Shown here piece after piece: positions 8,132 through 17,735 of a stretch of 64,000 nucleotides of DNA. Where the stretch lies: assembly GCA_019359175.1 (NCBI GenBank), contig JAHHHU010000001.1, positions 186,001 through 250,000 on the forward strand, in the 5' to 3' direction. The notes beneath the pieces were generated by a model. That model was not told the DNA's origin. It searched no databases and saw nothing but the letters and a program-made list of their open reading frames with translations. Position 1 is the stretch's first letter. Every line of letters starts with the position of its first letter. The DNA comes from Phormidium tanganyikae FI6-MK23 (lineage in GTDB: Bacteria > Cyanobacteriota > Cyanobacteriia > Leptolyngbyales > Leptolyngbyaceae). Both the position numbers and the translations under genes were made by a program.

Positions 8132-8557
8132 GAAATATTTTCCTAGTTTCGATGAAACCTCGTGATTCTGCGGTTGCTTTCTGACATATCTTGGTACGCT
8201 GCCTTAGTTTTTATGAAGAATCGGTAAACAAATTTTTAGTTTTTGGAGAAATTCTCGGAAACAAGATTGAAAATTAACGAGTATGGTGATAAATGAGCAG
8301 ATTTTTCGGAATAAAGTGTTCTTCACCAAATTTCTAAAAGTCTCTTCATTAACTCAGATTTGCACAGACAGTTTTTCATTTTCCATAGGATTGGCTTGTC
8401 ATGATGTCCGGAATCAGAAAGATAAATTGCGATCGTTCAGTACAATCACGTATCTTCTTTACGTCCTTCCTATGAAGCCGCGGTAGATCTACCGTATAAA
8501 CACTGGAGTTGTTCCGCCAAATCAACTAACATGTTGTGAAGGAGGTCAACAGAATAG
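8132..8557. other. AT-rich intergenic stretch with a 14-bp palindrome
   Basis: This gap lies between the divergent methyltransferase and small exported peptide genes. A perfect palindrome CGGTAGATCTACCG is at 8481-8494, about 65 bases before the peptide start. An open frame at 8283-8486 has no family resemblance or ribosome-binding site and I do not call it. The rest holds nothing I can name. Confidence 0.5.
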
Positions 8558-8836
8558 ATGCTTTATCTTCATAGGTTGCTGCATATGAGTACGTTCTTAA
8601 GGATGGCACTGACGGCAACTCTGGCTTTAAGTGCGTCGCTCTCGTTGGTCAGATCAGAGTCCGTCCGGGCAGAGGTCAGCAAGAGTGCTGATGATTCAGA
8701 TGCCCTGCAAGTCGAAAAAACGCTAGGTTTCGCCCATCGCTCCAAGTCTCAGTTTGTGGCTGAACCGCTGTATGCCACTTTTGACCCTGAACCCAATGAT
8801 CCGCCCAGTCGTACTGGAGGTTCCGGTACTCGTTAG
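8558..8836 (+). CDS. Small exported protein with Pro/Gly/Arg tail
   Basis: The 92-residue product has a signal peptide (hydrophobic LRMALTATLALSASLSLV near residues 14-31, likely cut near SVRAE) and a mature part of about 55 residues ending DPEPNDPPSRTGGSGTR. I chose ATG 8558 because a strong AAGGAGG lies at 8539-8545; ATG 8585 is the alternative and would give a shorter leader. The tail recalls the PP.R..GGGTR start of mature DUF928 proteins, but no DUF928 domain follows. A similar tail occurs in the 38570 gene. The function is unknown. A terminator follows directly. Confidence 0.7.
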   Translation: MLYLHRLLHMSTFLRMALTATLALSASLSLVRSESVRAEVSKSADDSDALQVEKTLGFAHRSKSQFVAEPLYATFDPEPNDPPSRTGGSGTR

Positions 8837-8866
8837 GTTTTTATTCAGGATTTTTGTTAGACGGAG

Positions 8867-8903
8867 ATCCGTAGTCCAGTCCTTCTGAACTACGGATTCT
8901 TTT
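8867..8903 (+). terminator. Rho-independent terminator of the small exported protein gene
   Basis: ATCCGTAGT (8867-8875) pairs with ACTACGGAT (8889-8897), followed by TCTTTT. It lies 30 bases after the stop and just before deoC. Confidence 0.75.
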
Positions 8904-8942
8904 ATGCGATTCTGAAAGATGAAGTTTCCTAGATAAAGTGCG

Positions 8943-9641
8943 ATGAGTCAACCTTATCCAGATATTGATATCGCGACTTTTATTGATCATTCCTTGCTTT
9001 CTCCGATCGCAACTCCGGTTCAAGTCGAGCAGTGGTGTGACGAAGCCGATCGTTATCGGTTCGCCTCAGTCTGTGTCCTGCCCGTTCATGTCAAGCAGGC
9101 GACGAACTTACTACACGGCAAACAGCCAAAAGTGACGACGGTGATCGGATTTCCGCTTGGGGCATCCACTTCGATCGTGAAACTCTACGAAGCCCAAGAA
9201 GCCGTAGAAAATGGCGCAACGGAACTCGATGTCGTGATCAATCTCGGCTGGCTCAAGGCGGGCAATCTCGATGCCCTACACCGTGAACTCGCAGAAATTC
9301 GCGACGCTACAGGCTGCCCGATTAAAACAATTTTGGAAATGTCGCTTCTAACGGAAGAAGAAAAGCAAATTGCCGCCCAAATTTGCCTTGAAGCTGGAGC
9401 CGCTTTTCTGAAAACCAGTACAGGCTGGAATGGCGGTGCAACCGTTGCCGATGTGCGTCTTTTGAGAGAGATTGCTCAGGGCCGGGTGGGAATTAAGGCT
9501 TCTGGGGGAATCCGCACGATCGAACACGCTTTAGAGTTAATCGTGGCAGGCGCGACGCGACTTGGAACCTCAAAAGGTGTCGAGTTACTGCGTCAGCGCG
9601 ATACCCTAGAAAAGCCCTCCTCCAATCCCTCTGTTTCATGA
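8943..9641 (+). CDS. deoC: Deoxyribose-phosphate aldolase
   Basis: DeoC reversibly splits 2-deoxyribose-5-phosphate into acetaldehyde and glyceraldehyde-3-phosphate through a Schiff-base lysine. The 232-residue TIM barrel shows FIDHSLLSP near residue 13, [10 protein letters not shown] near 64, the [14 protein letters not shown] block near 94, [10 protein letters not shown] near 156 (Schiff-base Lys) and [11 protein letters not shown] near 180. It overlaps recO by four bases (ATGA) and so heads a deoC-recO-MFS operon. Confidence 0.96.
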   Translation: MSQPYPDIDIATFIDHSLLSPIATPVQVEQWCDEADRYRFASVCVLPVHVKQATNLLHGKQPKVTTVIGFPLGASTSIVKLYEAQEAVENGATELDVVINLGWLKAGNLDALHRELAEIRDATGCPIKTILEMSLLTEEEKQIAAQICLEAGAAFLKTSTGWNGGATVADVRLLREIAQGRVGIKASGGIRTIEHALELIVAGATRLGTSKGVELLRQRDTLEKPSSNPSVS

Positions 9642-10531
9642 GCCGAACTTATAAAGCGATCGGAATTAATCTCAAAGCGATGCCACTGGGAGAGGCAGAT
9701 CGGATCATCACGATTTTGACGAAAGAATTTGGGTTGCTCAGAGCGGTGGCAATGGGAGCGCGAAAGCAGAATTCTAAACTGGGTGGGCGAAGCGGCTTAT
9801 TTGTCGTGAATGAGTTGCTGATGGCAAAAGGTCGATCGCTTGATAAGATCACCCAAGCCGAAACGCTGGAATCGTATCCAGGTTTATCGCGCAACTTGAA
9901 GAAATTAACCGCAGGGCAATACTTAGCCGAACTCACTCTTCAGCAGGCTCTGAGCGAACAGCCGCAAGAAGAACTCTTCTATCTATTAAACGAGCATCTG
10001 GGGCGAATCGAGCAATGCACGGATGCCGAAGTGCTTCCTCGCTTAATTCACGCCATTTTTCAGCTTCTAGTGGTCGCTGGGATTGCCCCGCAGGTGCATC
10101 AATGCAGCGTGACTGGAGCAACGATCGAGCCAGATTTGAATCACCCAGACCCACAAGCTGGATTCAGCGGCACGATTGGAGGCGTGGTGAAACTTGAAGA
10201 ACTCGATCGTATTCTTGAAGAACAGTCTTCTCCTTACCGAGTTCAGTCGCCTGTGGGAGAATATCGAGTAACGGATACGAAAAGCACGGCGGTTCAGCCT
10301 GCTCGAAAATCCTACGCCCCTCGTTCCCTAAATGTGCCGCTTCATGCTGCCGAACTTGCCGCCCTTCAGCATCTTCCCCAAGCTGACCCACCCGCGCCCG
10401 ATCTCTATCCCCTCTCGGTCTGGCTGACCCTAGAAAAGTTACTTCGTCAGTACGCGCAGTATCACTTCGATCAACCGATTCGATCTGCTGCCCTGATTGA
10501 GAGTTGTTTTGCACCTGATTCGATGCTGTAA
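9638..10531 (+). CDS. recO: DNA repair protein RecO
   Basis: RecO helps load RecA onto SSB-covered single-stranded DNA in the RecFOR pathway. The 297-residue protein has the N-terminal OB-fold start ([20 protein letters not shown]), [18 protein letters not shown] near residue 35, and the helical zinc-finger-like region where several Cys of the family appear replaced (a single C..TGA in the middle). The length is slightly above bacterial average, normal for cyanobacteria. It is translationally coupled to deoC, and the MFS gene follows after three bases. Confidence 0.93.
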   Translation: MSRTYKAIGINLKAMPLGEADRIITILTKEFGLLRAVAMGARKQNSKLGGRSGLFVVNELLMAKGRSLDKITQAETLESYPGLSRNLKKLTAGQYLAELTLQQALSEQPQEELFYLLNEHLGRIEQCTDAEVLPRLIHAIFQLLVVAGIAPQVHQCSVTGATIEPDLNHPDPQAGFSGTIGGVVKLEELDRILEEQSSPYRVQSPVGEYRVTDTKSTAVQPARKSYAPRSLNVPLHAAELAALQHLPQADPPAPDLYPLSVWLTLEKLLRQYAQYHFDQPIRSAALIESCFAPDSML

Positions 10532-10534
10532 ACT

Positions 10535-12091
10535 ATGATGCGACCTTCCCCTGCCGATTACGTCCTGATGTCCACTCCGATCGATCATGATTCGACTCGG
10601 TTGAATTCTCGTCCTAGTCCTGAGCCGTTTCGCTCTCAGCCACCCGGTCGACCGCTAGAATCGCGATCGCCCATGCTCAAAGAAGACTTGTTCCCCGAAG
10701 CAAATGGGGGCTACGTGCCCGAAAACGGAGCGAAGTACGTCTCAGACGATAAACCCGCAGAAAGTCAGCCCGTTGCGCCTCAGCCTCCCGAAGAGCCAGA
10801 AGGATTTGCGCCCGTTCTAAAAAACCGCAATTTCCTCACGCTTTGGTCGGGTCAGGTCTTTTCGCAGCTTTCGGATAAGGTTTATCTGGTGTTGATGATT
10901 GCGCTGATTGCGAGTCGCTTTCAGTCAGAGGGGCAGACGATTAGCGGTTGGGTGTCGTCGATCATGATTGCGTCCACGATTCCAGCGATTTTGTTTGGCT
11001 CGATCGCGGGTGTGTATGTCGATCGCTGGTCGAAAAAAGGCGTTTTAGTCGCAACGAATTTGCTGCGAGGTGCGCTGGTGCTTGCGATTCCGATCGGGCT
11101 TTGGTTAACTAAGGGTTGGACAACTTTCCAAGGCTTGCCCGTTGGATTCTGTTTGCTGTTGGGAGTGACTTTTCTCGTTTCGACATTGACTCAGTTTTTT
11201 GCACCCGCAGAACAATCGATCATGCCGCTCGTGGTGGAGAAGCGACATTTACTTTCTGCAAATTCTTTGTATACCACGACTGCAATGGCATCGGTGATCA
11301 TTGGGTTTGCAGTGGGTGAACCTTTGCTGGCGCTAGCCGATACGGTTGCAAGTTGGTTTGGAGTTGGAACGGATTTTGGTAAAGAATTTTTGGTAGGCGG
11401 CGGATATGCGATCGCGGGTGTCCTCCTCCTATTGATGAAAACAGGCGAAAAAACTCAGGACATTGCACCCGAAGATCAGCCGCGCGTTTGGGAAGACATT
11501 AAGGACGGATTGCGCTTTCTCAAACAGCAGGCTTATGTAAGAGGTGCGTTAATTCAGCTAGTGATTTTGTTCTCGATTTTTGCTGCACTCGCTGTATTAG
11601 CTGTGAGACTGGCGGAAGTGATGCCCGAAATCAAATCCTCGCAGTTTGGATTTCTGCTTGCGGCAGGTGGCGTTGGTATGGCAGCGGGAGCCGCATTGCT
11701 TGGAAGTTTTGGGCAGCGATTTGCTCACGCGCGATTAGGCACGATCGGATCGGTTGGCATGGCATCTTGCTTAGTCGGAATCGCTTTCTTCTACTCGCAT
11801 CTTTGGATCACACTAGGATTGCTCGTGGCTTTAGGCGCATTTGCGGCATTGATTGGGATTCCGATGCAGACGACGATTCAGCAAGAAACGCCAGAAGAGA
11901 TGCGCGGAAAGGTTTTTGGACTTCAGAACAATGCGGTTAACATTGCGCTTTCGCTGCCGCTCGTGTTGGCGGGTGTCTCCGAAACGATTTTTGGGCTGAG
12001 AATTGTCTTCTTAGCACTCGCCGCATTGACGATCGCAGGCGGATCGCTAACCTGGTATATTGCACATACCAATAATGACAATCAGGAATAG
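10535..12091 (+). CDS. MFS transporter with long disordered N-terminus
   Basis: This 518-residue membrane protein starts with about 90 Pro/Ser/Glu-rich, probably disordered residues, followed by roughly twelve transmembrane segments beginning at FLTLWSGQVFSQLSDKVYLVL. The loop YVDRWSKKGVL near residue 163 is the typical MFS motif A region. It resembles the bacterial drug or macrolide-type exporters, but the substrate cannot be deduced. It follows recO by three bases and ends the operon. An internal ATG near 10565 could shorten the N-terminus. Confidence 0.85.
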   Translation: MMRPSPADYVLMSTPIDHDSTRLNSRPSPEPFRSQPPGRPLESRSPMLKEDLFPEANGGYVPENGAKYVSDDKPAESQPVAPQPPEEPEGFAPVLKNRNFLTLWSGQVFSQLSDKVYLVLMIALIASRFQSEGQTISGWVSSIMIASTIPAILFGSIAGVYVDRWSKKGVLVATNLLRGALVLAIPIGLWLTKGWTTFQGLPVGFCLLLGVTFLVSTLTQFFAPAEQSIMPLVVEKRHLLSANSLYTTTAMASVIIGFAVGEPLLALADTVASWFGVGTDFGKEFLVGGGYAIAGVLLLLMKTGEKTQDIAPEDQPRVWEDIKDGLRFLKQQAYVRGALIQLVILFSIFAALAVLAVRLAEVMPEIKSSQFGFLLAAGGVGMAAGAALLGSFGQRFAHARLGTIGSVGMASCLVGIAFFYSHLWITLGLLVALGAFAALIGIPMQTTIQQETPEEMRGKVFGLQNNAVNIALSLPLVLAGVSETIFGLRIVFLALAALTIAGGSLTWYIAHTNNDNQE

Positions 12092-12167
12092 GAGCTAGGA
12101 ACCAGAGACGTGTTGTTTCTTATACCTTGAGCCTCACATCCCCCTTAGTCTCTTTTACTAAACTCAA

Positions 12168-13415
12168 ATGCACATCGCTTGGCTTGGCAAGAAAACGCCG
12201 TTTTGCGGCAATGTTACCTATAGTCGAGAAGTTACGAACGCTCTGTTAGATCGCGAACATCAGGTCAGCTTTTTCCACTTTGCACAGGAAGAAGCGATTC
12301 CTGATAACTTTCCCGATTCCAGAGAAATTCAAATTCCGTTCCTATATAAGTCGCAGATCTACACGATTCCCACCTTAAAATCTGCCAAAGTCCTAGAACA
12401 AGCGCTTAAAAATCTATCTCCGAAGCCGGATCTGGTTCATGCTTCGCTGACTTTATCGCCGCTCGACTTTATGCTGCCGGAGATTTGTCAAGCGTTGAAT
12501 CTGCCACTCGTCGCAACGTTTCATCCGGCATTCGATCGTAAACTTCGCAACTTTACATCGGGGACTCAGCATCTGATGTACCAGCTTTATGCACCGTCGT
12601 TGGCGAAATACGATCGAGTGATCATTTTCTCCAGAATCCAACGCGATTTATTAATCAAGCTCGGTGTTCCAGCAGAAAAGATTGCGGTGATTCCCAACGG
12701 TGTCGATATCGAAAGATACTCACCAGGCACATCGTCTTTCAAAGCCAGACTAGGCGCAAAACGGTTGTTTCTCTATCAAGGTCGAATTGCTCCCGAAAAG
12801 AATGTTGAATCGTTGCTGAAAGCTTGGAAACAGGCGAACATGGGCGATCACAGCCATCTCGTGATTGTTGGAAATCATGGAACCTTAGCTGCTTCACTGA
12901 TTCCGTTCTATGGTGAGGAACATGGAATCAAATGGCTCGGGTTTTTGGCGGATGAGCGCGATCGTATTAACATTCTTCGCAGCACGGATGTATTTATCTT
13001 GCCGTCTTTAGTCGAGGGGTTGTCGCTGTCTCTGTTAGAAGCGATGGCGTGCGGGGTTGCCTGTGTTGCGACGGATGCTGGGGCAGATGGAGAGGTTTTA
13101 GAAGACGAAGCGGGGATTGTACTCGAAACTCAGCGCGTGACTTCGCAACTCAGAGCATTGTTGCCGCAACTGAATGAGCATTCAAGCTGGACGAAAATGC
13201 TGGGGCAGAAGGCAAGACAGCGAGTAGAAGAGCGCTACACCCTGAGCCACAATATTTCTCAAGTGGAAGCACTGTATGAGGATCTGTTAGAGGAACATCG
13301 ACATCGCCGCCGAGTGCCGTTATTGCATAAGGTTCCGTCAATTTGGCGATCAGCTTCGTTTGAGCTTCCGCGCGGACGCTATCCGATCTCGATCGAGCCG
13401 TCCCAAAGTTTGTGA
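12168..13415 (+). CDS. Glycosyltransferase family 4 protein
   Basis: The 415-residue GT-B enzyme opens with MHIAWLGKKTPFCGNVTYSREV and has the C-terminal donor-binding half with LYQGRIAPEKNVESLLKAWK near residue 203 and the EX7E motif in SLVEGLSLSLLEAMACG near 285. It should move a nucleotide-activated sugar onto a lipid or polysaccharide in the cytosol. The last 30 residues are Arg/Pro-rich and not part of the fold. It begins 76 bases after the MFS gene and converges on a receiver-domain gene. Confidence 0.88.
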   Translation: MHIAWLGKKTPFCGNVTYSREVTNALLDREHQVSFFHFAQEEAIPDNFPDSREIQIPFLYKSQIYTIPTLKSAKVLEQALKNLSPKPDLVHASLTLSPLDFMLPEICQALNLPLVATFHPAFDRKLRNFTSGTQHLMYQLYAPSLAKYDRVIIFSRIQRDLLIKLGVPAEKIAVIPNGVDIERYSPGTSSFKARLGAKRLFLYQGRIAPEKNVESLLKAWKQANMGDHSHLVIVGNHGTLAASLIPFYGEEHGIKWLGFLADERDRINILRSTDVFILPSLVEGLSLSLLEAMACGVACVATDAGADGEVLEDEAGIVLETQRVTSQLRALLPQLNEHSSWTKMLGQKARQRVEERYTLSHNISQVEALYEDLLEEHRHRRRVPLLHKVPSIWRSASFELPRGRYPISIEPSQSL

Positions 13416-13434
13416 AGGTCGATCGAATTCGCAA

Positions 13435-13827
13435 TCAGTCAAGCTGCGATTGAGGCAACCAGTGTTGAATCGCAGCTAAAAGTCCCGCAGCACCGAGACT
13501 TTTGCTCAAGCAGGCATCCGCATGAGAACAAATTTCTTGGCTCTCCTCGAGCAGATCGGGCGTGAAAAAACCAGACACTAGAATCAGAATGGGTCGTTTT
13601 TCAAGTCGCGCCTTGACTCGCTCAATAAGTTCAGATCCATCGATCTCGGATTGGTACGCTGGGGCGGTTATACAAAAATCAATCAGTGCTAAGTCAAATT
13701 TTTCCGCTACGTTCAAAAATGCGGGTGCATAACTGAAAGTTTCCACCGCAAAGCCGTTCTGCTGCAAAAAGCTTGACAACACAAAGCACCAAGTCTCGTT
13801 GTCGTCCACGATCGCAATCCTAAACAT
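13435..13827 (-). CDS. Single-domain response regulator
   Basis: The 130-residue protein is a receiver domain alone. It has acidic pair Asp8-Asp9 (IVDDNE), phospho-acceptor Asp50 (LALIDF), Ser in LVSGFF and the conserved Lys in LSKSLGA, where the usual K-P pair is K-S. The insertion after Asp50 (TAPAYQSEIDG) is longer than usual. There is no output domain, so it acts by protein contact. No histidine kinase is adjacent; the nearest in the window is at 38.8 kb. Confidence 0.88.
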   Translation of the reverse strand: MFRIAIVDDNETWCFVLSSFLQQNGFAVETFSYAPAFLNVAEKFDLALIDFCITAPAYQSEIDGSELIERVKARLEKRPILILVSGFFTPDLLEESQEICSHADACLSKSLGAAGLLAAIQHWLPQSQLD

Positions 13828-14073
13828 AGATTTTAAACGGGTTGTAACTCAAATATTTATCTTGTCACTTTTAATCGATTGCAAAGACTGAAGTAACCTC
13901 TCTTGAGAAGGAATTGATCCTTTGTTGTATTCTTTACCACCAGGCGCTTAGTGCAACAGAACTGACTCATGCGATCGCATGATGTTTTCTACTCAGCCCG
14001 AATATCTCTTCCACAATTCTTAGATCAATGTAAGTTCGATAGAAGTGGTTCGCTTCGGTTGTGACTTCGGGAA

Positions 14074-14154
14074 GCCCCCTAAATCGCCCATTCTGGGGGA
14101 CTTCAAGCCAAAGATTCCGATTCAAAGTCCCCCAGAATGGGCGATTTAGGGGGC
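14074..14154. repeat. Perfect 30-bp inverted repeat (REP/MITE-like)
   Basis: Left arm 14074-14103 and right arm 14125-14154 are exact reverse complements, separated by 21 bases. Each arm begins GCCCCCTAAATCGCCCATTC and ends in GGGGGACTT. G/C-rich arms of this type (CCCCCTAAAT...GGGGGA) are recurrent dispersed elements in filamentous cyanobacteria, from memory. No transposase is present, so it is a non-autonomous or structural repeat. Confidence 0.85.
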
Positions 14155-14238
14155 AGAAGCTGTCAACAACGGAGCGAGAGAACTCGCGTCGAACTGGCGC
14201 TAGATCAAACTTTTGAACCTTTAATACGAACGATACAC

Positions 14239-14278
14239 AGTCCCAAAAAAATTGCCTGAGTCCCAAAAAAATCGCCTG
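14239..14278. repeat. 20-bp imperfect tandem duplication at the pnt terminator
   Basis: AGTCCCAAAAAAATTGCCTG at 14239-14258 and AGTCCCAAAAAAATCGCCTG at 14259-14278 differ by one base. The second copy forms the U-tract side and one arm base of the terminator hairpin. Confidence 0.8.
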
Positions 14279-14303
14279 ATTTGATAACTCTCATCAGGCG
14301 ATT
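14264..14303 (-). terminator. Terminator of the pntA-pntB operon
   Basis: AATCGCCTGAT (14270-14280) pairs with ATCAGGCGATT (14293-14303), an 11-bp stem. On the minus strand it is followed by seven T. It lies 70 bases after the pntB stop. Confidence 0.9.
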
Positions 14304-14372
14304 ACCATGACGTTTGACCTTAAGAAGACGTAAAAGCGCTTAAGCCTCTACGGTTGCTAGACGCAACGGGGT

Positions 14373-15761
14373 TTAGACGACAACCAATGAATTGAGCTTG
14401 CTCAAAATTGCATCGGTATTCTTCTTCGCATCGCCAAAAAGCATATAAGCGTTTTCCTTATAGAACAATGGGTTTTCAACGCCTGCATATCCACTACCAA
14501 GACTGCGCTTAAGTATGATCGCGCTTTTCGCTTTCCAAACTTCTAAGACAGGCATTCCTGCGATCGAACAATCCGGATCTTCAACAGCACTCGGATTTAC
14601 CGTATCATTCGCACCAATGACTAACACTACATCGGTTTCAGGAAAGTCCTCATTGATCTCATCCATTTCGAGAACAATATCATAAGGAACCTTTGCTTCT
14701 GCGAGTAACACATTCATGTGCCCCGGAAGCCTTCCAGCGACGGGATGAATGCCAAAGCGAACCTTGACACCCCGACTCCGCAAAACTTTTGTAATTTCAG
14801 AAATCGGATGCTGTGCTTGTGCGACCGCCATTCCATAACCCGGAACAATAATCACGCTGTTGGCATTTTCCAATTGCTCGATCGTTTCTTCGATCGAAAT
14901 CGACTTCGCTTCTCCAGTGATTTCTTTTGCTTTAGAACTTTTGCCTGTTCCAAATCCACCGAGAATCACACTAATAAACGATCGATTCATCGCTTTACAC
15001 ATGATGTAGCTCAGAATCGCGCCGCTACTACCGACTAACGCACCTGTAATGATTAGCAAATCATTCGACAGCATAAATCCTGCTGCTGCTGCCGCCCATC
15101 CAGAATAGCTATTCAACATCGAAATCACGACGGGCATATCTGCGCCCCCGATCGCCATCACGAGATGAACGCCGAGAACTCCAGAGATCGCGCTCATGAT
15201 CAACAATGCCGAAGTGGATTCAGTGCTGAGAAACTGCGAACCTAAACCGATACAAGCGGCTAACAGTCCAACGTTCAATAAATGCCGTCCTGGCAGCATC
15301 AGCGGCTTACTACTGACCAATCCCCGCAGCTTACCGAAAGCCACGATCGAGCCTGTAAATGTTATCGCTCCAATGAACACACCGATAAAGACTTCAACTT
15401 GATGAATGGTTGCTTCTGCTCCCGTTAGTGTCTGCGGTTGTAGATGATTTGCAATCCCAACCAACACCGCGGCCATCCCTACAAAGCTATGTAGCATCGC
15501 CACTAATTCGGGCATTTCGGTCATTGCAACCCGACCTGCCAGAATCGCACCGATGATCGCTCCAGGAACAATCACTGAAGCTAAAACTCCGTAGCCTGTG
15601 ACATCGCTGCGGAGAATGGTGGCAAGAAATGCGATCGACATTCCCGCAATGCCATACCAGTTTCCTTTCTGCGCGGTGTCCTGGTTAGAAAGTCCGCTCA
15701 AGCTCAAAATAAACAATGCACTCGCGGCAATGTAAGCCACATTAGAAAGACTATCGAACAT
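14373..15761 (-). CDS. pntB: NAD(P) transhydrogenase subunit beta
   Basis: PntB carries most of the proton channel and the NADP(H)-binding domain of the proton-translocating transhydrogenase, which makes NADPH from NADH using the proton gradient. The 462-residue protein has about eight hydrophobic segments in its first 260 residues. The C-terminal dIII domain follows, with [17 protein letters not shown] near residue 308, [21 protein letters not shown] near 340 and [14 protein letters not shown] near 391. It follows pntA by nine bases and ends with a strong terminator. Confidence 0.97.
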   Translation of the reverse strand: MFDSLSNVAYIAASALFILSLSGLSNQDTAQKGNWYGIAGMSIAFLATILRSDVTGYGVLASVIVPGAIIGAILAGRVAMTEMPELVAMLHSFVGMAAVLVGIANHLQPQTLTGAEATIHQVEVFIGVFIGAITFTGSIVAFGKLRGLVSSKPLMLPGRHLLNVGLLAACIGLGSQFLSTESTSALLIMSAISGVLGVHLVMAIGGADMPVVISMLNSYSGWAAAAAGFMLSNDLLIITGALVGSSGAILSYIMCKAMNRSFISVILGGFGTGKSSKAKEITGEAKSISIEETIEQLENANSVIIVPGYGMAVAQAQHPISEITKVLRSRGVKVRFGIHPVAGRLPGHMNVLLAEAKVPYDIVLEMDEINEDFPETDVVLVIGANDTVNPSAVEDPDCSIAGMPVLEVWKAKSAIILKRSLGSGYAGVENPLFYKENAYMLFGDAKKNTDAILSKLNSLVVV

Positions 15762-15770
15762 TGCACACCT

Positions 15771-17381
15771 CTATTGTTTTTGGAACATTTTGAGCATTCG
15801 CTGAGTCACGAGAAAGCCACCTGCGATGTTAATCGTGCCGATCAGAATCGCGATCGCGCCTAAAATCGTGGTAGCAGAAGTCGGAGTTCCCGAAATCTGA
15901 AGCATTCCACCCAGGATAATGATGCCGCTAATTGCATTCGTCACACTCATCAACGGTGTATGTAGTGCGGGTTTCACGTTCCAAATCACTTGCCAACCGA
16001 CGAAGCAAGCGAGAACGAACACCGTAAAGTGACTGAGGAAAGACGGAGGTGAGATCGTGCCAATTCCTAACAATCCTGCACCTAGAAGGACTGTCCAAAT
16101 CCAAGAAGGTGTCGATCGACGAATCACAGTCGGAACTTCAACTACAGGCGTTTCAGCTTTTTGTGGTGTAGGAACTGGAGCCGCTTTCGGTAAAGGCGTA
16201 ACCGTTTCACCCTGATGCAGAACTAACGCCCCTCGAATCACTTCATCATCCAAATCAACGCGATAGTTGTCATTTCTGCCCATATCATCGAGCAAATGAC
16301 ACAAATTCTTGCCGTAGAGCTGACTTGCCTGAGCTGCCATCCGACTTGGTAAATCGGTCAATCCAATGATCGTTACGCCATGATGCCGAGAGATTTCACC
16401 CGGTTTTGTGACTTCACAGTTTCCACCTTGTTCTGCTGCTAGATCAACCACCACAGAGCCTTCTTTCATGCTCTCAACCATGTCTTTCGTAATCAAGGTT
16501 GGAGCTTTCTTTCCTGGAATCAGCGCAGTTGTGATGATGATATCCACATCTTTCGCTTGAGCCGCGAATAGTTCCATCTCAGCTTTGATGAACTCAGGAC
16601 TCATCGTTTTCGCATATCCACCCTGTCCGGTTCCATCTTCCTCAAATTGCAGTTCTAGGAACTCTGCCCCTAAGCTCTGGACTTGTTCTTTCACAACAGG
16701 ACGAGTATCGAAAGCTCTGACGATCGCACCCAACGATCGAGCCGTTCCCACCGCGGCCAGCCCGGCAACACCAGCCCCAATCACCAGCACTTTCGCAGGT
16801 GGAACTTTCCCCGCTGCGGTAATTTGCCCGGTGAAAAATCGCCCAAACTGCTGTGCCGCCTCAATCACGGCTCGATATCCAGCAATATTCGCCATCGAAC
16901 TCAGCGCATCTAATTTCTGAGCGCGACTGATCCGGGGCACAGCATCCATTGCCAACACGGTCGCCTTTCGATTCGCTAAATGCGCGACTAACTCCGCGTT
17001 CTGTGCTGCCCAAATGAAACTAATTAATGTTGCCCCTTCGTGCAATAGATCCGCTTCATGTTTGTTTAAATGCGAATTCCAGATTGGGGATCGAACTTTC
17101 AGAATCAAATCTGCGTGCGACCATAGCGTTTCGGTATCGATAATAATTCGACATCCCACTTCTAAATAGGCTTCATTTGAAAAGTTTGCGGCTTCTCCTG
17201 CTCCAGATTCAATTAATACTTCAAAGCCGTATTTCTGCAAAATCTTGGCGGTGTCGGGTGTTGCGGCGACTCGACATTCCCCCGCATAAATTTCTTTTGG
17301 AATCCCAATTTTCTTACACGTGGCAGAATGCTGATTCGGTGAGCGCTCCGCCCCTGATTCTTTGTCGATCGCGATCGTCAT
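15771..17381 (-). CDS. pntA: NAD(P) transhydrogenase subunit alpha (fused dI and membrane part)
   Basis: This 536-residue subunit joins the NAD(H)-binding dI domain to the alpha-type membrane segment, as in E. coli PntA. Marks are [20 protein letters not shown] near residue 26, [24 protein letters not shown] near 153, the Rossmann glycine motif [20 protein letters not shown] near 197 and [13 protein letters not shown] near 310. After a Pro/Thr linker near 400-425, three or four transmembrane segments include [26 protein letters not shown]. It is the first gene of the pnt operon; the ATG is preceded by AGGAGACAG on the minus strand, a good ribosome-binding site. Confidence 0.96.
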   Translation of the reverse strand: MTIAIDKESGAERSPNQHSATCKKIGIPKEIYAGECRVAATPDTAKILQKYGFEVLIESGAGEAANFSNEAYLEVGCRIIIDTETLWSHADLILKVRSPIWNSHLNKHEADLLHEGATLISFIWAAQNAELVAHLANRKATVLAMDAVPRISRAQKLDALSSMANIAGYRAVIEAAQQFGRFFTGQITAAGKVPPAKVLVIGAGVAGLAAVGTARSLGAIVRAFDTRPVVKEQVQSLGAEFLELQFEEDGTGQGGYAKTMSPEFIKAEMELFAAQAKDVDIIITTALIPGKKAPTLITKDMVESMKEGSVVVDLAAEQGGNCEVTKPGEISRHHGVTIIGLTDLPSRMAAQASQLYGKNLCHLLDDMGRNDNYRVDLDDEVIRGALVLHQGETVTPLPKAAPVPTPQKAETPVVEVPTVIRRSTPSWIWTVLLGAGLLGIGTISPPSFLSHFTVFVLACFVGWQVIWNVKPALHTPLMSVTNAISGIIILGGMLQISGTPTSATTILGAIAILIGTINIAGGFLVTQRMLKMFQKQ

Positions 17382-17735
17382 GCTGTCTCCTAAGTATGGC
17401 GTTTTGTAACAGCGATTCGTTGCTTTCTCAAGCTTTTCTCAGTCATACTCCAAAGCATGAGGCAATGAATCCTCGTGTTTCAAAAAGTAATTAATGAGAC
17501 AAACATTTAGAAATTATAGAGTTCAGTATACGCGCGATAAAATGGAAGTCTTTATGAGTTTAGTTTTTTGAAGAAAAGGATAGCGCTAGATTAAAAGATG
17601 CCAACAAAAGACAACTTATTTCATAACTCGAAATCTAAATTCAATGTATTTAATATTCGCGAAGTAACAAGCCGAATTCGCTCTTTCCAAACCCTCTGCT
17701 AAAATCGAAACTACTGGCGTTTGGGACTTTCTGCC
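17382..17735. other. Intergenic region upstream of pntA
   Basis: This stretch of about 350 bases lies between the divergent pntA and Uma2 genes. It is AT-rich and must hold the pnt promoter, but I see no recognisable operator, hairpin or small gene. Confidence 0.4.

Larger units (their letters stand above)
13828..14372. other. Intergenic region with inverted-repeat element and terminator
   Basis: This gap of 545 bases separates the receiver-domain gene from pntB. It holds the 30-bp inverted repeat at 14074-14154, a 20-bp tandem duplication and the pnt terminator, each listed separately. A 99-codon open frame across it on the minus strand is rejected because it is made of the repeat. Confidence 0.6.

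Noticed and set aside
8283..8486. 67-codon open frame on the plus strand
   Set aside because: A/T-rich, no ribosome-binding site, composition unlike neighbouring proteins, no family resemblance.
13967..14266. 99-codon open frame on the minus strand
   Set aside because: It runs straight through both arms of the 30-bp inverted repeat and the duplicated terminator tail.
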